DNA from: Sulfurimonas sp.
Lineage (GTDB): Bacteria; Campylobacterota; Campylobacteria; Campylobacterales; Sulfurimonadaceae
Direction: 5' to 3'
NCBI GenBank assembly: GCA_030949825.1
Contig: JAUZSC010000041.1
Span: 1 to 57,807, forward strand
Length of the DNA stretch: 57,807 nucleotides
The notes beneath the pieces were generated by a model. The model did no database searches. It worked only from the letters and a program-made list of their open reading frames with translations, and was not told the origin of the DNA. The position numbers and the translations under genes were made by a program. This document shows, piece by piece, positions 7,099 through 14,933 of this stretch; the stretch's first letter is position 1; each line of letters opens with the position of its first letter.

Positions 7099-9724
7099 TT
7101 ATATTTTTAATATTTTATCGAGTTCATCTGCGTAGATAATCTCTTTTTCAAAAAGTAATTTTGAAAGATTTTCTATAGTGTCCCAGTGCTCATTTACTAA
7201 GTCTGTAATTGTTGCTTGAGCTTCTTCTAACCATTTTTCAAGGGCAGTATCTATTTTTTGATGATAATGTTTTGTATCATTTGTTTTAAGAGCATTGCCT
7301 TGTGCATCCATAACACCGTTGATATTTACATATCCAACTTCTTTGTCCATTCCGTAATGTGCAATGGCTGTATATGCATCCCGAGTTGCTTGTTGTAAAT
7401 CGTTTGAAGCCCCTGTATCTATGCCATCAATATCACCAAATTGTTTTATTTGAGCGGTTCTACCAGCGAGAGATACGCAGATTTTATTTTTAAAGTCTTT
7501 AACTGTCATATTTTCTTGAACATCGGTATAAGTATGTGCAATAAAGTGTTCGTTATTGTCTTTTGGAGTTAAACTCACATGCTCAATATGAACCTGAGGC
7601 ATAAGTATTTTAGATATTACAGATCGTCCTGCTTCATAAATAGCCGTTTCTTTAAACATATCTTCGAGTGATATATAAGAATGTCTTTCTCCATACTTAA
7701 TTCTATTTATTTGATCAATCAAAATATCTTGAGTGATTGTATCGAGGCTGTGACGCAAACAATAAAATGAAGCTTCTTTACCTAAAAGTTCAAGCTCGGC
7801 ACCTGTAAAACCAGCTGTATACATAAGGAGTTTAGCCATGTCAAAAGAACCATTTGTAGGTTTGTTCTTTATAATGTTATTTAAAAAATACTCCCGTGCA
7901 TCTTTATCGAGTGTGTTTATTTCTATATGAATCTCAACGCGTCCAGCTCTGATGATGGCGCTGTCAATATTTTCTTTATAATTTGTCGCAGCTATTACGA
8001 AAATATCTTCACCTTTTTTTAGCAGAAAAGCCATCCATCTCAGATAAAAGTTTGTTGATAGGAATCTCTTGCCCATTTCCATTTCCACGCTTTCCAAGTG
8101 TATCGATTTCATCTATAAAAATGATAGCAGGAGCATATTCTTTTGCCTTAGAAAAAATCTGTCTTGTTTTTTCAGGTTGAAGTAACTCAAGTCCAGTTAC
8201 AGATATAAAAGGAAGTTCAGCTTCCTTAGCAAAGGCTTTTGCAAGCATCGTTTTTCCTGTTCCTGGAGGACCATAAAGAAGCATACCTTTTGGTGGTTCT
8301 ATGTCGAACTTTTCTAGTTGTTTAGGCTCTTTAAAAAAGTTAATAACCTCAGAGAGTCTTTGTTTAGCTTTATGATGCCCCGCAATATCATCAAATGAAA
8401 CCTTAGGAATGTCAAAAACAAGACCATCTTCACTAAAGTCTTTGATACGAATAACTTGTAAAAACTTACATGTAGTTACTTTGTATGTAATAACACCATC
8501 TTTTTGTGAGATGCTATCCCCAACTTCAATCGTAGTGTTTTTTCTAAAGAGTTCTCGCACAAGACTTTCATCTTTTATAAGTGGATACACTCGCTCTTTT
8601 AAAAATCGAGTAACTTCTTTAGAAAGAGAGACTTTAATTTGTTTAAAGTTGCTTATTGGTTTTTCTGAATCTTGAATATACTGAATGATTCGGTTAAAAA
8701 ATAGAGTGCTTACCTTATCTTTAAGCCGTCGAGCATCTAGCTCTGGAGCGAAGTTAAGTATTTGTATTTTTAAGAAGTCATCAAAGTTATTATTTACTAA
8801 AAATTCGATGTTATATTGTTTTTTAAATTGATCTTTATAGGTTAAAAATACTTTGCTAGATATTCTTTCTAAGGCATCATAATCAAGCTTGTTAAAAAGA
8901 ACTATATTTGCTTTTGAAAACCTTGAAACGAGTTCTGGAACTATAGCTTCTTGTATACCACCACTTCTAGCATCTCTCTTAGTTTCTCTTTTAATAGCCT
9001 CTAAAATCATTGACTCGGCTTGAATGTAGTCTTTTTTTACAAGGTCTTTAAATCTATAGTCAAGATACAACTCTTTACCAACACTTGTTGTGATGATAAA
9101 TAATGTTTGTGTAAAGTCAACTAAGTATGTAGCATTTTCATCACTGTAAATAATATCAGGGTCTTCGTTACAAGGCTCATCTGTGACCTTATCCCAACCA
9201 CAAGCATCACGCATTTTACCACCCTCAAAGATAGAGAGGAGATTGTTTTGAATGGTATTGTCACATTTTTCAAAAGCGTCAAGAACGATGACAGCCTTAG
9301 GATTTCTATGCACAAAACCAGTGAGTTGACCAACCCCAAAACCTTTCCAACCTGCGGGATAACCATAAAGTTCTCCACCATTTTGTTGATGGTACTGTGT
9401 CATATCAAATTTCATTATTTTATATTTTGGAAGATGCTCTGACATGAGTTCTGCAAGGTAAGTTTTACCAGTAGCAGGTGAGCCTAAAAAAAGATAAGTA
9501 TCCTTAGGCCCTTTTTCATCTTTTATATTGTTTTTCATACTGTTAGCAACAATATTAATGGCTTGATCTTGTCCAAACAAATCTTTAGAAAGGTCTTCTT
9601 TGAATTTTCGTGCAAACTCTATATCGCTTTGAGATTCTAGAAGTATTTCATCATCTAAGTCATCTTGGCGTGTTCTATTGGCTTTTTGTATTTCTGCTTT
9701 TACTGCTTTTTGGGTCTCTGTCAT
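7099..9724 (-). CDS. Clp-type AAA+ / inactive FtsH fusion (frame broken once)
   Basis: Joined across one break this is a protein of 874 residues with two different AAA+ modules. Residues about 45-330 resemble the ClpA/ClpB second ATPase domain: Walker A GSPATGKT, a GYPAGWKGFGVGQLT pore-loop region, and Walker B VLDAFEK, where the usual DE is DA. Residues about 435-680 are FtsH-like: DIAGHHKAKQRL, GPPGTGKT, IIFIDEID, sensor AATN and arginine-finger segment RAGR. The C-terminal third aligns with the M41 peptidase domain, including GASNDLQQAT, but the zinc motif HEAGH reads YEAGR, so it cannot be a normal metalloprotease. FtsH's N-terminal membrane helices are absent. The coding strand has seven A (plus strand T run 8014-8020); six A keeps the frame from DGFSA to GEDIFVIAATN. 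It is followed by a hemerythrin. Probably an unfoldase or remodeller. Confidence 0.8.
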
Positions 9725-9811
9725 ATTTGTACTCTTGATAAAATGGGATTATTTATTGTGGAATTGTAGCTTTTCTATACTTAAGTTGAAAGTATAGAAA
9801 ATAAATTATGT

Positions 9812-10204
9812 CTATTTAAACAGTGGGTTAAGTTTAACTTTACGGCGAGAATCTGTAATACGCTTAAGCATATCGTCAATATCACCCGTAGAGCGCACTT
9901 CTACAGTGGCAGAAACAATGGAATGCAGCGCAACATACTTACAATACATATCTAAATCTTCACACTTGTTTTCTTTCATTTTCTCGAGAATTATTTTCTT
10001 TTGTCCTTCGCTCACTTGAAATTCAAGTTCTACATCAGCATCTGAAGCAAATGTACCTGTTTGTAAAAGTGCAAAAGCCTGAGTTTTGAGTGCAATAACT
10101 TTTAAATAAGCAGAGATTTCATCAAAACCATTTTCTATCATTCTTGAGCGTATAGTAGTTTCTTCTTCTGGCGTTACTTTAAAGTTTATAGTCGTTGTAT
10201 TCAT
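9812..10204 (-). CDS. Hypothetical protein with two MobC/RHH-like repeats
   Basis: The protein has 130 residues consisting of two similar halves. INFKVTPEEETTIRSRM..GFDEISAYLKVIALKT in the first half matches LEFQVSEGQKKIILEKM..KCEDLDMYCKYVALHS in the second. The pattern (beta strand, then two helices, with F-V near the start and Y-K-ALK/H at the end) resembles the ribbon-helix-helix unit of MobC-type and Arc-type DNA-binding proteins. The C-terminus is basic (SRRKVKLNPLFK). It lies 87 bases upstream of the AAA+/FtsH-like gene and 31 bases after the toxin gene, same strand. DNA binding is a hypothesis from fold resemblance; no homologue is certain. Confidence 0.6.
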   Translation of the reverse strand: MNTTTINFKVTPEEETTIRSRMIENGFDEISAYLKVIALKTQAFALLQTGTFASDADVELEFQVSEGQKKIILEKMKENKCEDLDMYCKYVALHSIVSATVEVRSTGDIDDMLKRITDSRRKVKLNPLFK

Positions 10205-10235
10205 GTTTTTTCCCTTTTTTAATATTTAATTGTTT

Positions 10236-10577
10236 TTATAAGCCTAACATCTCTTTGATGCCAAACTCAATGAGTTTTAGTTCTTCTTCATTAAGTGTAC
10301 TTAAAACTTTAGTAATCCTACTTTTAGAGATGCTTCTTAGCTGTTCACACATTGCATCACTGTCTTGTAAGAGTAAATCTTTTTTATTGATTCTTATTCT
10401 TAGTGGCAGAGCATCATCTATAAGATTTGTAGTCAGAGCTACAACACTTACTAAATCTAAAATATCATTTAAATCAGTATCTGAGATTATGATGGCTGGT
10501 CTTACTTTAGAAATTTCTTCAGGTATTTTTTGAGGATTGAAGTTTACTAGAACAATAGTACCTCTTTTATACTCCAT
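10236..10577 (-). CDS. MazF/PemK-type toxin endoribonuclease
   Basis: The protein has 113 residues of the PemK/MazF family, which cleave mRNA and form type II toxin-antitoxin pairs. It begins MEYKRGTIVLVNFNP, followed by the family's RPAIIIS segment and a SDAMCEQLRSISKSRI segment that carries the usual conserved Arg and Ser/Thr of the active-site region. The reading frame is open further upstream, but the ATG at 10577, which overlaps the end of the antitoxin gene by 11 bases, gives the normal family start. The overlap implies translational coupling of antitoxin and toxin. Confidence 0.85.
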   Translation of the reverse strand: MEYKRGTIVLVNFNPQKIPEEISKVRPAIIISDTDLNDILDLVSVVALTTNLIDDALPLRIRINKKDLLLQDSDAMCEQLRSISKSRITKVLSTLNEEELKLIEFGIKEMLGL

Positions 10578-10818
10578 CAGCATCTGCTCCAGATAACATC
10601 TCGAGTTCATCGTTAGCATTGTCCTTTATCTTTAGAGCCGCTTTTAAGAGTTCTTGTTTTTTTGTATACTTAAAAAAATCATTTGCTAAATTTACTCCAA
10701 GATAAACACCCAAAGTCTTATGTGCTTTTTTATCTTCAACAATAAAACTTTCATTTTTATCTATTCTAAGCAGAGATGGATTTCTAACTATCTCCCTAGA
10801 ACCATATATAGCTGTCAT
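10567..10818 (-). CDS. Antitoxin of the MazF/PemK-type pair
   Basis: The protein has 83 residues and lies immediately upstream of the toxin with an 11-base overlap, the normal antitoxin-first order. The segment SREIVRNPSLLRIDKNESFIVED could form the DNA-binding beta-rich part, and the acidic C-terminus (ANDELEMLSGADADGV) the disordered toxin-binding tail. I do not recognise it as canonical MazE; the assignment rests mainly on position, size and charge. It probably represses its own promoter through the TGTCA-N6-TGACA element just upstream. Confidence 0.65.
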   Translation of the reverse strand: MTAIYGSREIVRNPSLLRIDKNESFIVEDKKAHKTLGVYLGVNLANDFFKYTKKQELLKAALKIKDNANDELEMLSGADADGV

Positions 10819-10827
10819 TATAATGCC

Positions 10828-10858
10828 TTTATGTCAAACTTATGACAAATATTATAAC
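10828..10858 (-). promoter_or_regulatory. Probable promoter/operator of the toxin-antitoxin pair
   Basis: On the minus strand a TATAAT-like -10 box (complement of 10851-10856) is followed by the inverted repeat TGTCA-N6-TGACA (10832-10836 and 10843-10847), then the antitoxin start at 10818. An operator directly downstream of the -10 box is typical for autoregulated toxin-antitoxin loci. No good -35 box is seen, usual in Campylobacterota. Confidence 0.45.
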
Positions 10859-10860
10859 AT

Positions 10861-11067
10861 TTTTATTAGTGATTTTTACTTAAGCCGTTACCTCAAAAAG
10901 AACATATAATGCCAATTTAAGTTTAAAGTGCAACACTCATAAAGTTCAATAGGCAGGTAAATAGAGAAGGTAAATTATAGAAAAATTGAAGTACTTAATG
11001 TTATTTAACGAATTGGTAATATTAAAATATGAATACTCTAAAAATTCTTAAAGTAGGGTGCTTGAAG
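10861..11067. other. Non-coding gap between toxin-antitoxin pair and tRNAs
   Basis: About 200 AT-rich bases contain no open frame of useful length on either strand. I see no convincing hairpin terminator or repeat. It probably holds the upstream part of the antitoxin promoter and the downstream end of the tRNA transcript. Confidence 0.4.
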
Positions 11068-11142
11068 TGGTGACCCCGAGGAGAATTGAACTCCTGTGAC
11101 ATGGATGAAAACCATGGATCCTAACCGCTAGACGACGGGGCC
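11068..11142 (-). tRNA. tRNA-Glu (anticodon TTC)
   Basis: This is a 75-base cloverleaf on the minus strand. The acceptor stem GGCCCCG pairs with CGGGGTC (one G-T), the D arm contains CGTCTAGCGGTTAGGA, the anticodon stem CATGG/CCATG encloses TTTTCAT with anticodon TTC, and the T arm GGAGTTCAATTCTCC is followed by an encoded CCA. The tRNA-Lys gene lies 126 bases upstream on the same strand. Confidence 0.95.
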
Positions 11143-11268
11143 ACTTTTGTGTAGTTAATAACAATATATAATTAACAAAGCAACTAGTTGCGTGAGCTTT
11201 CTGCTGAAGAAAACCTAGTGTTAACGTTAGAAAAATGGGCTTTTGCTCATTTTCGTAATATAATGTAA

Positions 11269-11344
11269 TGGTGTCCTGTGATGGATTCGAACCATCGGCC
11301 ACATCATTAAAAGTGACGTGCTCTACCAGCTGAGCTAACAAGAC
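11269..11344 (-). tRNA. tRNA-Lys (anticodon TTT)
   Basis: This is a 76-base cloverleaf on the minus strand. It begins GTCTTGTTAGCTCAGCTGG, has anticodon loop CTTTTAA with anticodon TTT, a T arm ATGGTTCGAATCCAT and an encoded CCA. It is probably co-transcribed with the downstream tRNA-Glu. Confidence 0.95.
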
Positions 11345-11489
11345 TTAAACTCAAACATCTCTGTTTGTGGATGGGAATTATAGACTAATAGAATCCTTAT
11401 GTCAAGATATTTGTAGCAATATTATAAAATTTATCAGATGCGCTTATGAAAATTCACAAAAAACAGTATTTTTAGCTAAAATAGAGCTA
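11345..11489. other. Intergenic region ahead of the first Bat operon
   Basis: This gap separates the divergent tRNA genes from batA. The frame of batA is open upstream to 11367, but that extension (MDGNYRLIESL...) has no BatA similarity and the membrane-anchored start at 11490 fits the family, so I read this stretch as promoter and leader. No clear -35/-10 pair stands out. Confidence 0.4.
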
Positions 11490-12413
11490 ATGAATTACTA
11501 TAGTTTTGAATATCCTTTTTTAATTTTACTGTTAATCCCCGTTCTTTATTGTCTTTATAAATGCAAAGAGACACTTATTCCAAGGTTTTTCCCACACTTA
11601 GAATTTTTAAAAACAAACAAGAGAAACTTACGATTGGAATGGATAATCAAAATACTTGTTTTCATTTTACTTGTAATAGCACTCACTTCACCCATAATCA
11701 TAGATAAATTAAGTCCATCAAATCGACATGGAAAAGATATAGTCTTATCTATAGATGCAAGTGGATCTATGAATGCATCTGGTTTTGATACCGAAGATGA
11801 TTTTAGTAATGGTGAGAGACTCTCTCGTTTTAAACTTACAAAAATAATAGCCACTGAGTTCATGCATAAAAGACAAAGTGATAATGTAGGAGTTGTACTT
11901 TTTGGTGATTTTGCTTTTATCGCTTCTCCTATAAGCTATGAAAAAGAGATAGTATCAGATATGCTGAGCTACCTTAACCAAGGAATGGCAGGGCAAAACA
12001 CAGCAATAGGTGAAGCAATTGCTATGAGTTTGCGTAGCTTTAAACACTCACAAGCAAAAACAAAGATAATAATTCTTTTAACAGATGGAGAACATAACAG
12101 TGGTTCTATCTCACCAAAGCAGGCGACAGAACTTGCGAAAAAAAAAGGCGTTAAAATCTATACTATTGCTATGGGAAAAGAGGGTGAAGCAGATGAAGCC
12201 TTGTTAGAGCAAATTGCCAAAGATAGTAATGGGGAATTTTTTACGGCAACAAGTGCAAAAGAGTTACAAAAGGTATATGAAAAAATAAATAAACTTGAAT
12301 CTTCAGATATTAAGAGCAAAGAATATCTTCAAAAAGATTTTTATTATCAACTTATTTTACTTCTATCATTAGTTCTTTTAGCCTACTTAATCTCAAAGGA
12401 ATTAAAAAGATGA
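11490..12413 (+). CDS. batA: BatA-like von Willebrand factor A protein (first operon)
   Basis: The protein has 307 residues with membrane segments near residues 10-25 and 52-72, a periplasmic VWA domain and a final membrane helix, the BatA architecture. Metal-ion-dependent adhesion site residues are visible: DASGSM, the Thr in GQNTAIGEA, and LLTDGEHNSG. Bat proteins form an envelope complex implicated in aerotolerance and stress survival in Bacteroides and Leptospira; the molecular role is unresolved. The next gene starts inside the last codons (4-base ATGA overlap). Start set at 11490, where the hydrophobic anchor MNYYSFEYPFLILLL begins. A second, diverged copy is at 19179. Confidence 0.85.
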   Translation: MNYYSFEYPFLILLLIPVLYCLYKCKETLIPRFFPHLEFLKTNKRNLRLEWIIKILVFILLVIALTSPIIIDKLSPSNRHGKDIVLSIDASGSMNASGFDTEDDFSNGERLSRFKLTKIIATEFMHKRQSDNVGVVLFGDFAFIASPISYEKEIVSDMLSYLNQGMAGQNTAIGEAIAMSLRSFKHSQAKTKIIILLTDGEHNSGSISPKQATELAKKKGVKIYTIAMGKEGEADEALLEQIAKDSNGEFFTATSAKELQKVYEKINKLESSDIKSKEYLQKDFYYQLILLLSLVLLAYLISKELKR

Positions 12414-13840
12414 GTTTTTTAAATCCTGAGTACTTTTGGCTTTTACTACTTCTAATTCCGGTTTTTATTAAAAAAAACTATAAAGAGATTAGCTCTATTA
12501 TTTATGGCTATATGATTACTTTTGTATTTATAGTACTTGCTATGACTAGGCTTGTACTTGAACAAGAGCCCATAAAAACGAATCAAGTACTGAGTGATGT
12601 AATCATCGCAGTTGATTTGTCCTCGTCAATGGGTGCTACTGACATTAAGCCCTCCCGTTTAGAAAAAGCAAAAGAAGTACTCAAAAAGTTAGTGAAGTCC
12701 GACACAAGTACGCGTTACGCAGTTCTAGGGTTTACTACAAATGCTATTGTGCTTTCACCTTTAACAGAGGATAGCGAGTTACTCATACATTTATATGATT
12801 CTATGGATGGAAATATGATTATAACCAAGGGTAGTTCCATCATGTCTGCTTTAGAATTGTCCTCAAAGATGTCAAAGTCTAAATCTCCAAGTCTTGTGAT
12901 TTTAAGTGATGGAGCAGATGCGCTCTCTTATGTAGATGAAGCGAAATTTGCCAAAGACAGAGGTCTTATCGTCAATGTTTTTATGCTCGCTACTAAAATG
13001 GGGGGAACTCTAGATGCTGATGATGGAGCGTTGTTAAAAGATGAGATAGGAAATATTGTAATATCTCGTGAAAATGATGCAATACAATTGCTCCCTCATG
13101 AAACGGGTGGTGCATATACGAAGAACTATGATGAATTGCTATCAGCCCTAGATGCTCAAAAAAACACAGACTACAAAACTAAAACAATGATCATCCAAAA
13201 TATGGAATTTTTTTATTATTTTATAGTTTTAGCACTTTTAAGTTTTTTAGTGGCTACAACTACATTAAAAAGGTATATGTTAGTGTTTTTACTCCTTCTT
13301 GGCATCCATGCAGATGCTAGTATAAACGGTGAGTATATTGAAAATGCATTTTCTGCTTATAAAGAAGGTGAATACGATAAAGCCTTAGTAAATTACGAAA
13401 TGGTGCGTTCAGCAGATGCAGCAACTAAATCTTTAGTGTTTTATAATATAGGAACGACTTACATTCGTTTAAAAGAGTTTAAAAAAGCGCGCGAGGCATT
13501 TTTAAAGTCACTTACTTTAAAGTACTCGCTTGAAGCTGATGAAAATATGCGTAATGTTATAGATGCACAGGAACAGATGCAGATGAGTACAGGTCAGGAA
13601 AAAACGGATAAAAAATCATCCTATGCAAGACCTGAGGTAAATACGAGTAAGAAGAAGTCTAAAAAAGGTGGAACTTCAAACATGAAAGTCCAAGCTCCTG
13701 CTGGAAGTGGCAAAGCAGAGATGGGTGAGAAAACCAAAGCTGATGGAATGATGAATCTAAATAAATCCAATGCAAAACTTAGCTCAAAACAATACGAATT
13801 AATTAATAAAGGTAATGTCAATGAAAAGAAACCTTGGTAG
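12410..13840 (+). CDS. batB: BatB-BatC fusion: VWA domain plus TPR (first operon)
   Basis: The protein has 476 residues. Residues 1-60 carry two membrane helices, then a VWA domain follows with MIDAS elements DLSSSMGATD and ILSDGADA. A further membrane helix lies near 265-285. After that a second signal-like hydrophobic stretch leads into TPR units (AFSAYKEGEYDKALVNYE, VFYNIGTTYIRLKEFKKAREAF). The tail is Lys/Ser-rich and ends NEKKPW. In other bacteria BatB and BatC are separate; here they form one chain. It overlaps batA by 4 bases and batD by 26 bases, so expression is tightly coupled. Likely an inner-membrane, periplasm-facing scaffold. Confidence 0.82.
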   Translation: MSFLNPEYFWLLLLLIPVFIKKNYKEISSIIYGYMITFVFIVLAMTRLVLEQEPIKTNQVLSDVIIAVDLSSSMGATDIKPSRLEKAKEVLKKLVKSDTSTRYAVLGFTTNAIVLSPLTEDSELLIHLYDSMDGNMIITKGSSIMSALELSSKMSKSKSPSLVILSDGADALSYVDEAKFAKDRGLIVNVFMLATKMGGTLDADDGALLKDEIGNIVISRENDAIQLLPHETGGAYTKNYDELLSALDAQKNTDYKTKTMIIQNMEFFYYFIVLALLSFLVATTTLKRYMLVFLLLLGIHADASINGEYIENAFSAYKEGEYDKALVNYEMVRSADAATKSLVFYNIGTTYIRLKEFKKAREAFLKSLTLKYSLEADENMRNVIDAQEQMQMSTGQEKTDKKSSYARPEVNTSKKKSKKGGTSNMKVQAPAGSGKAEMGEKTKADGMMNLNKSNAKLSSKQYELINKGNVNEKKPW

Positions 13841-14933
13841 CCTAATACTTATAGTCTTCGTTCTTAGTGCAGAACTGTTTTCCTATGAATGGACAGCGTA
13901 CGCTTCTAAAAAAGAGGCTTACATCAACGATAGTGTTCACTTAAAATATGAATGTGACTTTAAAGATGATGGTGCACTGTATACAATAGACTTTTATCCA
14001 AAGGCAGATGCAAAACTCTTTGACCTAAGACTTTTACATAGAAATGAAAAAATATTAGATGGGAAAAAGAGAGTCGTTTTTGAATATGTTGCAAAGTTAA
14101 AACAAGCGGGTGAAGTAAGTTTCGACTTTAAAGTGCATATGAAAAAAACAACCTTAGATTCTATAGTCTATACATCAGGAAGTAGAGATGATGACAAGGG
14201 CGATAGTAACTTTATTTTAGATGAGGTTGATTTAGAGACATTAAAAGTAAGTGTTTTAGAACATAGCACTTCTATCATAGGCGAATTTACTTTAGAGGTA
14301 AAAGAAGATAAAAAAGAGATTCAAGCCTATGAACCCTATCATTTAGATGTGAAAATATCTGGACTTGGTAATTTTGATGATATAAAAGCTATAAAGTACA
14401 CGATAGATGGAGTGAAAGTTTTTTCTCAAAAGCCGCTTACGCAACTTACACTGACAAAAGATGGCTACAAGGGCGAGTGGAGTCAAAAGTTTGCCTTTGT
14501 AGCTCAAAAAGATTTTCTTATTCCTGATGTGGAGATAGCTTATTTTGATAAAAAAACAAGTTCTATTAAAAGATTACATATACAAAAAACACAAGTGAAA
14601 GTTCAAGAGATCTATAAGAAAGAAGAACTCTTAGATGAAGTAAGTGAGTCTTTGAAGTTTAATTTTGAGTATTTGTATTATATTCTAACTTTTTTAGCTG
14701 GTTGTTTAGTTTCTAAGATTAAATTTAAAAGAAGTAAAATGAATTCGGAAGATACATTGTTTGTAAATAAAGTAAATAAGATTAAGTCAATAAATGAACT
14801 TAGTATTTTACTGATTTTACACAATCAAAAACTATTTCAAGATATAATACGCGAAATGGATTCGTCTGAGCCAATTTCTTTAGTCAAGGCAAAGAAAAAA
14901 GCGATTAATTTAAAAATAAAAAAGAGATTATAA
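13815..14933 (+). CDS. batD: BatD-like oxygen-tolerance protein (first operon)
   Basis: The protein has 372 residues: signal peptide (MSMKRNLGSLILIVFVL), beta-rich periplasmic region with BatD-type repeats (EPYHLDVKISGLGNFDDIKAIK is the clearest block), one membrane helix near 285-305, and a short basic cytoplasmic tail. BatD proteins are membrane-anchored partners of BatA/B. It starts inside the last 26 bases of batBC, in another frame, so the same DNA encodes the EKKPW end of one protein and the MKRNLG start of the other. The second copy at 21937 repeats this arrangement. Confidence 0.78.
   Translation: MSMKRNLGSLILIVFVLSAELFSYEWTAYASKKEAYINDSVHLKYECDFKDDGALYTIDFYPKADAKLFDLRLLHRNEKILDGKKRVVFEYVAKLKQAGEVSFDFKVHMKKTTLDSIVYTSGSRDDDKGDSNFILDEVDLETLKVSVLEHSTSIIGEFTLEVKEDKKEIQAYEPYHLDVKISGLGNFDDIKAIKYTIDGVKVFSQKPLTQLTLTKDGYKGEWSQKFAFVAQKDFLIPDVEIAYFDKKTSSIKRLHIQKTQVKVQEIYKKEELLDEVSESLKFNFEYLYYILTFLAGCLVSKIKFKRSKMNSEDTLFVNKVNKIKSINELSILLILHNQKLFQDIIREMDSSEPISLVKAKKKAINLKIKKRL

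Noticed and set aside
7099..9724. Two separate genes, a Clp/FtsH ATPase and a peptidase-like protein
   Set aside because: The frames overlap inside one FtsH ATPase domain (Walker B in one, sensor 1 in the other), and removing one A from a run of seven joins them without gap.
11367..11489. Longer N-terminus of the first BatA
   Set aside because: The 41 extra residues begin 23 bases from the tRNA-Lys gene, lack BatA similarity and a ribosome-binding site; the membrane anchor starts at 11490.
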